From: Neoalteromonas arenosi
GTDB lineage: Bacteria > Pseudomonadota > Gammaproteobacteria > Enterobacterales > Alteromonadaceae
Reading direction: 5' to 3'
DNA length: 64,000 bases
NCBI RefSeq assembly: GCF_030362855.1
Contig: NZ_JAUCBP010000002.1
Coordinates: 310,001 to 374,000 of the forward strand
Below, in pieces: positions 1-7,894 of this stretch. The translations under genes and the position numbers were made by a program. How positions within the stretch are numbered: the stretch's first letter is position 1; every line of letters begins with the position of its first letter. The notes below the pieces were generated by a model. That model saw only the letters and a program-made list of their open reading frames with translations, was not told where the DNA came from and searched no databases.

Positions 1-758
1 ACGTTAGGATCAACACCACCTACTGTGAAGTTAACTGCGAAGTCAATGAAGTCAGCGCCCGCAGCAATGATATTACCACCTGCAAAACCAGCTACCTCAA
101 AGATGTCCGCACAACCAGCACCGTTAACAGAGCCTGGAGTACCGCTAGGAGGACCGAATGGGCAGTTGCCGTCAGCATCTATACCATTGTTTGGCGTTTC
201 CCAGAAGTCAACTAAGAACTCAAGCTCAGGAGCAAGAACAGTAACACCAGCTGGCGCAACCGCTTGCAGCTGTAAACCATCTACGATTGTAACTTTATCA
301 AGGAAAATACCTGTGATTGGGAAGTTATCGTGACGTAGCGCCGTACCTTGGTTGAAGAACAATGTGTAATCGTCGTCCAAATCAGCAGTAAATGCGTTAC
401 CTTGAGCAGCGCCACCGTTGATGTCAACTAATAAACCATCTTCGTCCCAGCTCTGAGTTGTTGCAGCAGAAACCGGAGAGTTAATTTTCAAACAGCTTTG
501 GCCACCAAGAGTTACTGCGTCGCCCCAGCAAAGTGAATCTGGAAGCTCGCCAGTACTCAAAATTGAAGTACCGCCATTTGCGCTTTGACCAGAGAGAGTA
601 GGAACGTTTACCGCACCTGGAGGAGTTGCAGTTTGTTCAAATGACTTGAAACCTGCTTCGTTAATGAATGACCACTCTTGAATGATCATTGGGTCAGCAA
701 AAGACGCTGAGCTTACGCTCAAAGCTGCTGCTGCTGCTAATAATTTAAATTTGTTCAT
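1..758 (-). CDS. THxN-like PEP-CTERM family protein (3' end cut by window)
   Basis: The reading frame opens at an ATG at 758, six bases after an AAGGA Shine-Dalgarno, and runs off the window edge after about 252 codons, so the C-terminus is missing. The N-terminus (MNKFKLLAAAAALSV, then SSASFADP) is a classic Sec signal peptide cleaved after SFA. The mature part is rich in Gly, Asn and Asp, has few Lys, and has four Cys within the visible region. Around residue 143 it carries the segment RHDNFPI followed by a beta-like stretch, resembling the THxN-x-PI signature of THxN-family PEP-CTERM proteins with R replacing T. The family is thought to be exported and sorted by an exosortase through a C-terminal PEP motif, which is not visible here. 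Two genes of the same system lie directly upstream on the same strand. Role unknown; probably surface or matrix protein. Confidence 0.7.
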   Translation of the reverse strand, partial: MNKFKLLAAAAALSVSSASFADPMIIQEWSFINEAGFKSFEQTATPPGAVNVPTLSGQSANGGTSILSTGELPDSLCWGDAVTLGGQSCLKINSPVSAATTQSWDEDGLLVDINGGAAQGNAFTADLDDDYTLFFNQGTALRHDNFPITGIFLDKVTIVDGLQLQAVAPAGVTVLAPELEFLVDFWETPNNGIDADGNCPFGPPSGTPGSVNGAGCADIFEVAGFAGGNIIAAGADFIDFAVNFTVGGVDPN

Positions 759-911
759 GATAATTCCTTGTTCAAACACGTCAATAATGTACGGTTGCTG
801 TAAATAATGCATGGCCTGTGCCAATTTTGTAAAGTGTTGAAATGGTTAGGTAAAATGAAAATGTTTTTGCGGGCCGAGTGTTTGATGTAAAAATTCCTGA
901 CACTCAAAGTG

Positions 912-1769
912 CTAACTTTCTGAAACGACCTTTTTCGCGATTTTGAACATCAGGCGAGGTAACATCCCAGCATTACCAAACGGCCGCCACGTTTTTTTGA
1001 GTTTATTGCGGTAGGCATCAAAATGGAGCCCATAGGGCGCAGCGAGCACTTCTCCGCGGCCTAGTAGTATTTTCAATGCATAAGTACCAGCGATACCTGC
1101 GCATAAATTGACAGCCATCACAGTCGATGGGCCTTTTTTCTGTCTAAAGCTAACGCGTGTTTGGTCGACCAGGTAGGGGCGCTGTAACATTGCTGGAGAG
1201 AGCCCAATCAGGAATTGTATCAGTTGGTCTTCTTCACTTTCTTTGGCATCAAAGCGAAAATAATCCTCGAATGACATTTGTCCAGGGAGAAAGCAAAGTA
1301 AGGCTGAGCCCATTCCTAAAGGCGCTGCAGTCACTACAGGGATACCTCGTTCGTAGCATTTTTGAAAAACCAATTTGCGCGCATTTAGGGCAAAAAAATC
1401 TAAACTGTCTACATATAGATCAACATTTTTTAGGAATTCGTCGACGTTACTCGCATCAATACCACCGTCAAAAGTTTTTACATCAGCTTCTGGGTTAATA
1501 TCAATCACCATCTTAGCCATGGTCTCCATCTTGCCTTGACCAACAGTTGAAAGCGTAGCGCCGAATTGACGGTTGAAATTGTGAACCTCATATTCGTCAA
1601 AGTCGGAAATATTAAACTGACCAATGCCCAGCCGTGCGAGTGTCAACATGTGTAAGCTGCCCACCCCTCCTGCACCGGCAATTGCAACTCGCTTTCTACG
1701 CAATTGCGCTTGTTCGGCTTCTGTAACCCAACCGATATTGCGTGAAAAAGCGTCGTTGTAATTGAACAT
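912..1769 (-). CDS. E1-like ThiF/MoeB/HesA-family adenylyltransferase
   Basis: A 285-residue protein with a Rossmann ATP-binding motif GAGGVGS at residues 32-38, the DFD acidic pair at 56-58, NFNRQ at 64-68 (the Arg contacts ATP in MoeB and ThiF) and the Asp of VDSLD near 124. These are the hallmarks of the E1-like superfamily that adenylates C-terminal carboxylates. The paired CxxC zinc motifs of MoeB and ThiF are absent, and there is no rhodanese or ubiquitin-like partner gene nearby, so it is unlikely to serve molybdopterin or thiamine synthesis. It starts 13 bases after the stop of the acyltransferase gene and is probably cotranscribed with it. No clear Shine-Dalgarno precedes the ATG, suggesting translational coupling. 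A role in activating the product of the acyltransferase is inference. Confidence 0.85.
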   Translation of the reverse strand: MFNYNDAFSRNIGWVTEAEQAQLRRKRVAIAGAGGVGSLHMLTLARLGIGQFNISDFDEYEVHNFNRQFGATLSTVGQGKMETMAKMVIDINPEADVKTFDGGIDASNVDEFLKNVDLYVDSLDFFALNARKLVFQKCYERGIPVVTAAPLGMGSALLCFLPGQMSFEDYFRFDAKESEEDQLIQFLIGLSPAMLQRPYLVDQTRVSFRQKKGPSTVMAVNLCAGIAGTYALKILLGRGEVLAAPYGLHFDAYRNKLKKTWRPFGNAGMLPRLMFKIAKKVVSES

Positions 1770-1782
1770 GTATGAGGTATAC

Positions 1783-2637
1783 CTATTGAGAAAACAGGTG
1801 CTTTTGTTCAGCGATGGAGTGTTGGATGTCTTTTAGCATTGTTTTAAATGCTGGTGTGAGATTCTTCATCAACAACGATGGGTTGATGTAATACGGTGCC
1901 CGTTGGCCGTGGTACTCAACAGTCGGTCCAAGTTTGTGGAACTTGATCCCGAGAAAGCTCATACTTCGCGCCAATCGTGGCTCCATCATTACGTAAGTAT
2001 GAGGTATACCTTTAGCAATCACTATCGACGCCGCAGACATATAAAGACCAATCGCAATGAAAGGAAAACAGCGAAGTTCTTCTTCTGAATAAGTCTGGGG
2101 GTTAATAACACCGGTTGCAGCACCTTCAAACTGATCAATCTTGCGGCGTCTAAAACGCGCAGGCACTGCTAAACGGGATATTTCACATATTTCGTGCCGA
2201 GCAAAATTAGCCGGTGATAATTCTTCATCCGTGATTGAATGTAAGCAATACTTTTCGATGGGCAACTGCTTTGAATCGTCGTCAGGATGCACAATTCTCA
2301 CTGTTCCCGCGAAGTTGCCGGTTTGCAAATGCTGAATCATTGCATGGATCGAAAAATCATCGAAGTCATCAGACTCTTGCTCATCATCGCGGATTGGCTC
2401 AAAGTTTAACTCCTCGCAATAGACTTGGTGGCGAATATTAAATACTTTGGTTTTAGAATCCGGAGAGTCTGCTACCACAGGGCGCAAATAATCGGAAAAG
2501 TGTTTAGAGATTTGTTTGGCTTCTTTGAGTTTTGAGTAACCCGTCATGAGCTTTTTAACTCGACCAACTACAGCGTCAATGGGATTAGCCATTGCTACGG
2601 GGTAATTGGGGAGAGCTGTTGGATCGACTGGATTCAC
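1783..2637 (-). CDS. PEP-CTERM/exosortase system-associated acyltransferase (N-acyl amino acid synthase-like)
   Basis: A 284-residue GNAT-fold protein resembling the PEP-CTERM/exosortase-associated acyltransferase family (TIGR03694), which is related to FeeM-type N-acyl amino acid synthases and LuxI-type acyltransferases. Visible signatures are RHQVYCEELNFE at residues 69-80, GTVRIV at 111-116 and the basic EISRLAVPARFRRR block at 152-165. The GTG start is supported by GAGGT six bases upstream; an internal ATG at codon 16 is the alternative. No signal peptide or membrane segment is seen, so it probably acts in the cytoplasm using acyl-ACP. It is the first gene of a two-gene unit with the E1-like protein, and a THxN-like protein gene follows. 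The family is largely confined to genomes with exosortase; no exosortase gene lies in this window. Confidence 0.82.
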   Translation of the reverse strand: MNPVDPTALPNYPVAMANPIDAVVGRVKKLMTGYSKLKEAKQISKHFSDYLRPVVADSPDSKTKVFNIRHQVYCEELNFEPIRDDEQESDDFDDFSIHAMIQHLQTGNFAGTVRIVHPDDDSKQLPIEKYCLHSITDEELSPANFARHEICEISRLAVPARFRRRKIDQFEGAATGVINPQTYSEEELRCFPFIAIGLYMSAASIVIAKGIPHTYVMMEPRLARSMSFLGIKFHKLGPTVEYHGQRAPYYINPSLLMKNLTPAFKTMLKDIQHSIAEQKHLFSQ

Positions 2638-2817
2638 TATTTAACCTCAAGCTTAAAGCGACAATTCCGTTTGAATAAGTTTAATATAGCACAGTGCTCA
2701 ACGACCGTTGCAATGAACGTGATGTAATCTGTTAACTGCTGCGCTTACAGAAACTTAACTAGAATTTAAGTCATTCACGTTGCAACTATAGATGAAAAAT
2801 TCCAAGAGGAAACTGTT

Positions 2818-3600
2818 TTGTGTAAATTTACGCGCATTTCAAGTTACATATGTGCTTGTGTCTTAACACTATTTATTACTTTTAATTGTTGGGCTAGCGA
2901 ACTTGTTGATGTTATTGCCAAGGCAAAACCATCGATTGTCGGCGTTGGGGTATATGCACCTTTGGCAACGGTCAGTCATCAGCTTGAAGGTACCGGTTTT
3001 GTAGTAGGAGACGGGCATTACGTCGTTACCAATGAGCATGTGATAAATTCTGAATTGGAAGAAGGAATTAAATCGCAACGCGTGATATTTGTACCGAATG
3101 GCCGTTTAATGCGCACCATTTCTATTGAAGCAATTTATACCGATGCAGACGCTGATATCGCTATTGTTAAAATTGCCGAACAGTTGCCCGCGTTGACCCT
3201 ACAAGCAAAAGACAAAATTTCGCCTGATGGCAGTAACATATTGATTACGGGCTTCCCGATAGGTGCAGTTCTCGGCCTGTTTCCTGCCACTCATCAAGGT
3301 ATCGTTGCTGCGTTAACGCCAAATGTCAGACCGGCACAGCACAGCAGTCAAATTACCCAACAGTATCTGGACCGATTACAACAGCCTATGTTGATTTACC
3401 AACTCGACATTACGGCGTATCCGGGGAATAGTGGCAGTCCGGTTTATCTCAGCACAACGGGAGAGGTAATAGCAGTGATCAATAAAGTATTTGTTAAGCA
3501 AACGAAGGAATCTGCCATATCTGATCCAAGCGGAATAACCTATGCTATCCCGATTAGTTTTGTCCACGCACTGGCAGAAAAGCACAATATTCAACTTTAA
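2818..3600 (+). CDS. Periplasmic trypsin-like serine protease (S1C/HtrA-like, no PDZ)
   Basis: A 260-residue secreted protease. The start is TTG, preceded by AGAGGA. Residues 1-27 form a signal peptide ending at CWASE. The catalytic triad is visible as TNEHV (His74), DADIAIV (Asp113) and YPGNSGSPVY (Ser205). The single protease domain fills the protein and no PDZ domain follows, so this is shorter than DegP or DegS. The long insertion around residues 160-190 is Gln/Leu-rich. It stands alone between the divergent acyltransferase unit and the sugar genes, with an A/T-rich 180-base gap upstream. A role in envelope protein quality control is likely from family membership; the substrate is unknown. 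Confidence 0.82.
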   Translation: MCKFTRISSYICACVLTLFITFNCWASELVDVIAKAKPSIVGVGVYAPLATVSHQLEGTGFVVGDGHYVVTNEHVINSELEEGIKSQRVIFVPNGRLMRTISIEAIYTDADADIAIVKIAEQLPALTLQAKDKISPDGSNILITGFPIGAVLGLFPATHQGIVAALTPNVRPAQHSSQITQQYLDRLQQPMLIYQLDITAYPGNSGSPVYLSTTGEVIAVINKVFVKQTKESAISDPSGITYAIPISFVHALAEKHNIQL

Positions 3601-3706
3601 CCGTTATTTACCGCAATATTCCCGCTTTTAACCGTTTGTTAATTGGCTAAAGTATGCCAACATAACGCCCAGGTAAATTAAGTGGTGAAGGTATTACGCG
3701 TAGTTT

Positions 3707-4975
3707 ATGAACAATAATAAGATAGGAATTATTGGCCTTGGTTATGTGGGGTTGCCGTTAGCGGTTTCGTTTGGGCGACACTTCGATACCATTGGTCTTG
3801 ATATTAATCAGCATCGCGTAGCCCAATTGCGCGAGGGTCACGACAGCACATTAGAAGTTGATTCAGACGAACTAAAAGCGTCAAGTCATTTGACCTTTAC
3901 CAGTTCTGCCGAAGATTTAAAGACCTGTAATTACATCATTGTGACTGTGCCAACACCGATTGATCAGAACAAACAGCCAGACATGACGCCACTGCGCAAA
4001 GCCAGTGAAATGATTGGTAAGGTCATCCAAGCCGGTACTACTGTCATTTATGAGTCGACAGTGTATCCGGGGGCCACCGAAGAAGTGTGTATCCCGATAA
4101 TCGAAGCTGAATCAGGTTTGGTATTCAATCGGGATTTTTACGCCGGGTATAGCCCGGAGCGCATCAATCCAGGTGATAAAAAGCATCGTTTAGAAACGAT
4201 TGTAAAAGTGACTTCGGGTAGCACGCCAGATGTTGCCGAGCAAGTTGACGCGTTATATCGCGCTATCATTACCGCGGGTACGCACAAAGCGTCCTCAATC
4301 AAAGTCGCTGAAGCCGCAAAGGTTATCGAAAACACGCAACGCGATTTGAATATTGCCTTGATCAATGAGTTGGCAATGATTTTCGATCGCGTGGGCATCG
4401 ATACTGAAGAAGTGTTAGAGGCCGCCGGTAGCAAGTGGAACTTTTTGCCATTTCGCCCAGGCTTAGTGGGCGGTCACTGTATTGGTGTTGACCCCTATTA
4501 TTTAACCCATAAAGCCGAAGAGTTGGGGCATCATCCCGATGTGATTCTTGCGGGGCGTAGGATCAATGACCGTATGGGCGAATATGTCGTATCGCGTTTG
4601 GTCAAGACCATGTTGAATAAGCAAATAATGGTAAACGGGGCGAATATTTTATTGTTGGGGATTACCTTTAAAGAAAATTGTCCGGATATTCGCAACACCA
4701 AAGTCGTTGATATAGCGCACGAGTTAGAAAGTTATCACGTAAACCTCGATATTTATGACCCATGGGCTGAATCTTCAGAGGTAGAAGAAGAGTACGGTTT
4801 ACGCTTGGTCGATAAGCCCCAAGCTGGTAAGTATGACGCGATTATCGCAGCTGTGGCGCACAATGAATTTAAACAATGGACGAAAGAAGAGTTGCGTGGT
4901 CTGGGTAAGGCGCAAGCAGTCATCTTTGATTTAAAATATATGTTTGATAAACAAGCGGTCGATATTCGCTTGTAG
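3707..4975 (+). CDS. UDP-sugar 6-dehydrogenase (TviB/WbpA-type nucleotide sugar dehydrogenase)
   Basis: A 422-residue NAD-dependent enzyme that oxidises C6 of a UDP-sugar to the uronic acid. It shows the Rossmann motif GLGYVG at 10-15, the VPTPID loop near 81 and the catalytic Cys258 in [12 protein letters not shown]. That last form, rather than the GxGGxCxPKD of UDP-glucose dehydrogenases, is typical of TviB/WbpA/WbpO enzymes acting on UDP-GlcNAc or UDP-GalNAc, so the substrate is probably an N-acetylhexosamine. It is followed after nine bases by an epimerase, as in Vi antigen and O-antigen loci. The gene pair probably supplies precursors for an exopolysaccharide or O-antigen whose glycosyltransferases are not in the window. 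Confidence 0.88.
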   Translation: MNNNKIGIIGLGYVGLPLAVSFGRHFDTIGLDINQHRVAQLREGHDSTLEVDSDELKASSHLTFTSSAEDLKTCNYIIVTVPTPIDQNKQPDMTPLRKASEMIGKVIQAGTTVIYESTVYPGATEEVCIPIIEAESGLVFNRDFYAGYSPERINPGDKKHRLETIVKVTSGSTPDVAEQVDALYRAIITAGTHKASSIKVAEAAKVIENTQRDLNIALINELAMIFDRVGIDTEEVLEAAGSKWNFLPFRPGLVGGHCIGVDPYYLTHKAEELGHHPDVILAGRRINDRMGEYVVSRLVKTMLNKQIMVNGANILLLGITFKENCPDIRNTKVVDIAHELESYHVNLDIYDPWAESSEVEEEYGLRLVDKPQAGKYDAIIAAVAHNEFKQWTKEELRGLGKAQAVIFDLKYMFDKQAVDIRL

Positions 4976-4984
4976 AGGTTTGAT

Positions 4985-6001
4985 ATGAAAGTTTTAGTAA
5001 CCGGGGCAGCTGGTTTTATTGGTTCGCATGTTTCACTGTACTTACTGGAGCGTGGTGACGAGGTCGTTGGGCTAGATAATATTAATGACTATTATGATGT
5101 GTCATTGAAAGAAGCGCGTTTAGAACGGATTAAGGCGCACCCCAATAGTGACAAATTCACCTTTGTTAAAATGGCTGTAGAAGATCGTGACAACATGCCT
5201 GCGCTATTTGCCGAGCAAAAATTCGATAAGGTCGTGCATTTAGCCGCACAAGCTGGCGTTCGCTACTCATTGGAAAATCCACATGCGTACATCGATGCCA
5301 ACATTGTTGGCTTCATGAATATTCTAGAAGGGTGTCGACATAATCAGATTCAACATTTGGTATACGCATCATCGAGTTCGGTGTACGGTGCCAATGAAAG
5401 TATGCCGTTTTCAGTGCACGACAATGTTGACCACCCAGTGTCTTTGTACGCTGCGAGTAAGAAAGCGAATGAATTAATGGCGCATACTTACAGTCACTTG
5501 TATGGTTTGCCTACAACCGGACTGCGCTTCTTTACGGTTTATGGCCCATGGGGACGTCCGGATATGGCGCTTTTCTTATTTACTAAGGCCATTCTAGAAG
5601 GCAAGCCTATTGATGTGTTTAATTATGGTAACCACCGCCGTGACTTTACCTATATTGACGATATTGTTGAAGGCATCATCCGTACCCTCGATCACAACGC
5701 TCCGGCCAATGAAAGCTGGGATGGTAAGCAACCCGATCCGGGTACCAGTAAAGCACCGTGGCGCGTATATAACATTGGTGCGCAGACGCCAGTGCATTTG
5801 ATGGAGTATATCGAAACCCTTGAATCCGCATTGGGCAAAAAGGCAGAGAAAAACTTGTTACCGCTGCAATTAGGCGATGTACCTGATACATACGCTGATG
5901 TTGAAGCATTGGTAAGCGATGTTGATTATCGACCAAAGACCACTATCAAAGAAGGGATCGGTAACTTCGTTGCGTGGTATCGTGAGTTCTATAACGTCTA
6001 A
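4985..6001 (+). CDS. UDP-glucuronate 4-epimerase-like NAD-dependent epimerase
   Basis: A 338-residue extended short-chain dehydrogenase/reductase. It begins with the nucleotide-binding motif TGAAGFIG (6-13) and has the YxxxK catalytic pair at Tyr155/Lys159 (YAASK), plus the [13 protein letters not shown] segment typical of CapI/LpsL UDP-glucuronate epimerases. The [18 protein letters not shown] stretch near residues 32-49 is also characteristic of that group. With the TviB/WbpA-like gene nine bases upstream, the real substrate may instead be a UDP-N-acetyl-uronic acid or UDP-GlcNAc, as for WbpP/TviC, so specificity is open. Its last codons overlap the likely start of the next gene. Confidence 0.85.
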   Translation: MKVLVTGAAGFIGSHVSLYLLERGDEVVGLDNINDYYDVSLKEARLERIKAHPNSDKFTFVKMAVEDRDNMPALFAEQKFDKVVHLAAQAGVRYSLENPHAYIDANIVGFMNILEGCRHNQIQHLVYASSSSVYGANESMPFSVHDNVDHPVSLYAASKKANELMAHTYSHLYGLPTTGLRFFTVYGPWGRPDMALFLFTKAILEGKPIDVFNYGNHRRDFTYIDDIVEGIIRTLDHNAPANESWDGKQPDPGTSKAPWRVYNIGAQTPVHLMEYIETLESALGKKAEKNLLPLQLGDVPDTYADVEALVSDVDYRPKTTIKEGIGNFVAWYREFYNV

Positions 6002-6968
6002 ATTGCGTATCCTAGTTACGGGCGGAGCTGGCTTCATTGGCTCGGCTCTGATCCGTAACCTCGTCCAGAATCCAGAATATCATATACTTAACATAGACAA
6101 CCTAACTTACGCTGCAAACCCTGAGGCATTAGCGGCTGTAAGACACTCTGATAATTACCAGTTTCGACAGCTCGACATTTGTCACAAATCAGCCCTCAAG
6201 CTTGTGATTAATGAATATAATCCCGATGTAGTATTTCATTTAGCCGCTGAATCTCATGTAGATAACAGTATCGCTGACGCGGATATTTTTGTGCAGTCAA
6301 ATATTGTGGGCACCGCGGCTTTGTTAGATGTATGCCGTCAAACATGGCGGGACAGAAAGCATTCAGGTACCTTTATTTTTGTAGGAACTGACGAGGTTTA
6401 TGGGGCAAATACGGGAGATTCCCCATACAATGAGACCCAAGCGCTAGCACCAAGCTCGCCTTATTCTGCGTCTAAAGCAGCGGCGACATTGCTAGTGCAG
6501 AGTTGGCAAAAAACTTATCATTTTCCCGCCATTATTAGTCATTGCACAAACAATTACGGTCCGTATCAACATCCCGAGAAGCTATTGCCAAAGGCATTGT
6601 ATATGGCTTCTAGGGGCCAGAGCGTTCCGCTGTATGGCGAGGGTGATCAGCAGCGCGATTGGCTATATGTCGATGACCATGTTGAGGCACTAATTCTGCT
6701 AATGCAGAAAGGGGTAATTGGTGAAACTTATCATATCGGTACGGAGGTGTTGACTACCAACTCTGCATTACTCCGGACACTCGATAAGGTGTTACGGCGA
6801 GACACTTCTGACCGACAAAGAATAGAAGTCCAACATGTCCAAGATCGTCCTGGCCATGATCAATGTTATTGGATAAACACCGATAAAATAAGGCAATTAG
6901 GCTGGTGCCCCAAAATAAACTTAGAAGAGGGTTTAGAGCGACTCGTTAAGCATTACATCACGGTATAA
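5982..6968 (+). CDS. dTDP-glucose 4,6-dehydratase-like protein (RmlB family)
   Basis: An SDR protein of about 328 residues matching Rml[13 protein letters not shown] at its start, [12 protein letters not shown] in the middle, the TDEVYG motif, the YSASKAAA catalytic Tyr/Lys segment and [12 protein letters not shown]. The dehydratase converts dTDP-glucose to the 4-keto-6-deoxy sugar, a rhamnose precursor. The longest frame opens at 5919 and would overlap the epimerase by over 80 bases; the GTG at 5982 or the TTG at 6003 (giving MRILVTGG) are more realistic, and I use 5982. No rmlA, rmlC or rmlD follows, so it may act on another nucleotide sugar or depend on genes elsewhere. It is convergent with the patatin gene, one base apart. 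Confidence 0.8.
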   Translation: MSSITSKLRILVTGGAGFIGSALIRNLVQNPEYHILNIDNLTYAANPEALAAVRHSDNYQFRQLDICHKSALKLVINEYNPDVVFHLAAESHVDNSIADADIFVQSNIVGTAALLDVCRQTWRDRKHSGTFIFVGTDEVYGANTGDSPYNETQALAPSSPYSASKAAATLLVQSWQKTYHFPAIISHCTNNYGPYQHPEKLLPKALYMASRGQSVPLYGEGDQQRDWLYVDDHVEALILLMQKGVIGETYHIGTEVLTTNSALLRTLDKVLRRDTSDRQRIEVQHVQDRPGHDQCYWINTDKIRQLGWCPKINLEEGLERLVKHYITV

Positions 6969-6969
6969 A

Positions 6970-7806
6970 TTATTGTTGTTGGCTAACTTTACCTAGCTTC
7001 ATTGGTAGGAAGTCTTTTACTGTTCGATATCCTGCTTCGTATAACTGCTGCTTTTTGTCGACAGATATGTCGAAGTCTACCGCTGATGCGTCGCCGGTAT
7101 TAATGACCAAAGTATTCTGCCAATAATTGGCATGTACATACTCGCGCGACAGCGCCGTCATAAAGGTCTTTATCAGCAGGCTCACGTATTGGGGTAAATA
7201 TAACGTGCGCTTCTCATCGAGGGGCTTTTCGCGCAGCTCACTTTTTAAGCGGAAGCAGACACTTGGCGTACCATCACCACGCCAGTCCTCAAACAGCGCA
7301 TCCTCAGAAAGAATGGCTCCATCAACCATTACGTGCTGCTTGTATATCTGAAAACTAAATATCAACGGGATCGACATTGAATAGCGAATAGCTTTGGAGA
7401 CTTTAAAATCAGGTGTGTGTTTGCGGTTAAAAACGACCGGCCCGCCGCCATTAATGTCAGTAGCTAGTATACTTAAATCGAGTGGCATATCTTTAAAGCA
7501 ACGACCGTCTAATTGCTCGTCCATCCACCGTTCAAATCGCTCTCCTGAGGCCAGCCCACCTTTGCAAAATAAACGGATTAGACTGAATTCCCTGAACTGT
7601 TTGAAATTGGTATTAAGCGCCAGCGAAAATATGTCATCTAATGATCGTTGCGCCGCATACAGAGCCGCCACAATTGAGCCGCCAGAGACACCCACAATGG
7701 TATCGAACTGAATATTCAGATCTTGCAGCGCCCTGAGTATACCTATATGGGCAGGCAGTCGCGTTCCACCGCCAGAGAAAATGGGGACTATTTGCTCTTT
7801 TGCCAT
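6970..7806 (-). CDS. Patatin-like phospholipase family protein
   Basis: A 278-residue lipid acyl hydrolase. The oxyanion-hole motif SGGGTR (11-16), the nucleophile elbow GVSGGS with Ser41 and the catalytic Asp162 in VDGAI make a complete Ser-Asp dyad. There is no signal peptide, so it is cytoplasmic or an effector-type lipase rather than a conventional secreted enzyme. The length matches short bacterial patatins such as the RssA/YlbK group. It lies downstream of glcB on the same strand, separated by an 88-base gap, next to other lipid genes. Substrate (phospholipid or neutral lipid) cannot be told from sequence. Confidence 0.88.
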   Translation of the reverse strand: MAKEQIVPIFSGGGTRLPAHIGILRALQDLNIQFDTIVGVSGGSIVAALYAAQRSLDDIFSLALNTNFKQFREFSLIRLFCKGGLASGERFERWMDEQLDGRCFKDMPLDLSILATDINGGGPVVFNRKHTPDFKVSKAIRYSMSIPLIFSFQIYKQHVMVDGAILSEDALFEDWRGDGTPSVCFRLKSELREKPLDEKRTLYLPQYVSLLIKTFMTALSREYVHANYWQNTLVINTGDASAVDFDISVDKKQQLYEAGYRTVKDFLPMKLGKVSQQQ

Positions 7807-7894
7807 TGCTTACTCTACTGATTGCAATAAGCAAAGCGTAGTTTGCATCCACGTATTACGCCAGCCATGACTAGCGTAATGCGCGGTAAAAGCA

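Noticed and set aside
25-333. A 102-residue plus-strand frame at the left edge
   Set aside because: It lies antisense to the THxN-like gene, has no ribosome site and is rich in Pro/Ala/Ser, as shadows of Gly/Asp-rich genes are.
878-907. GAGTGT...ACACTC inverted repeat downstream of the E1-like gene
   Set aside because: The loop is about 18 bases and no T-run follows in the gene's direction; not a convincing terminator.
1770-2015. GTATGAGGTATACCT occurs twice, near 1770-1784 and near 1998-2012
   Set aside because: One copy is inside a coding region, the spacing has no evident role, and an A/T-balanced 15-mer could recur by chance; too weak to call a repeat family.
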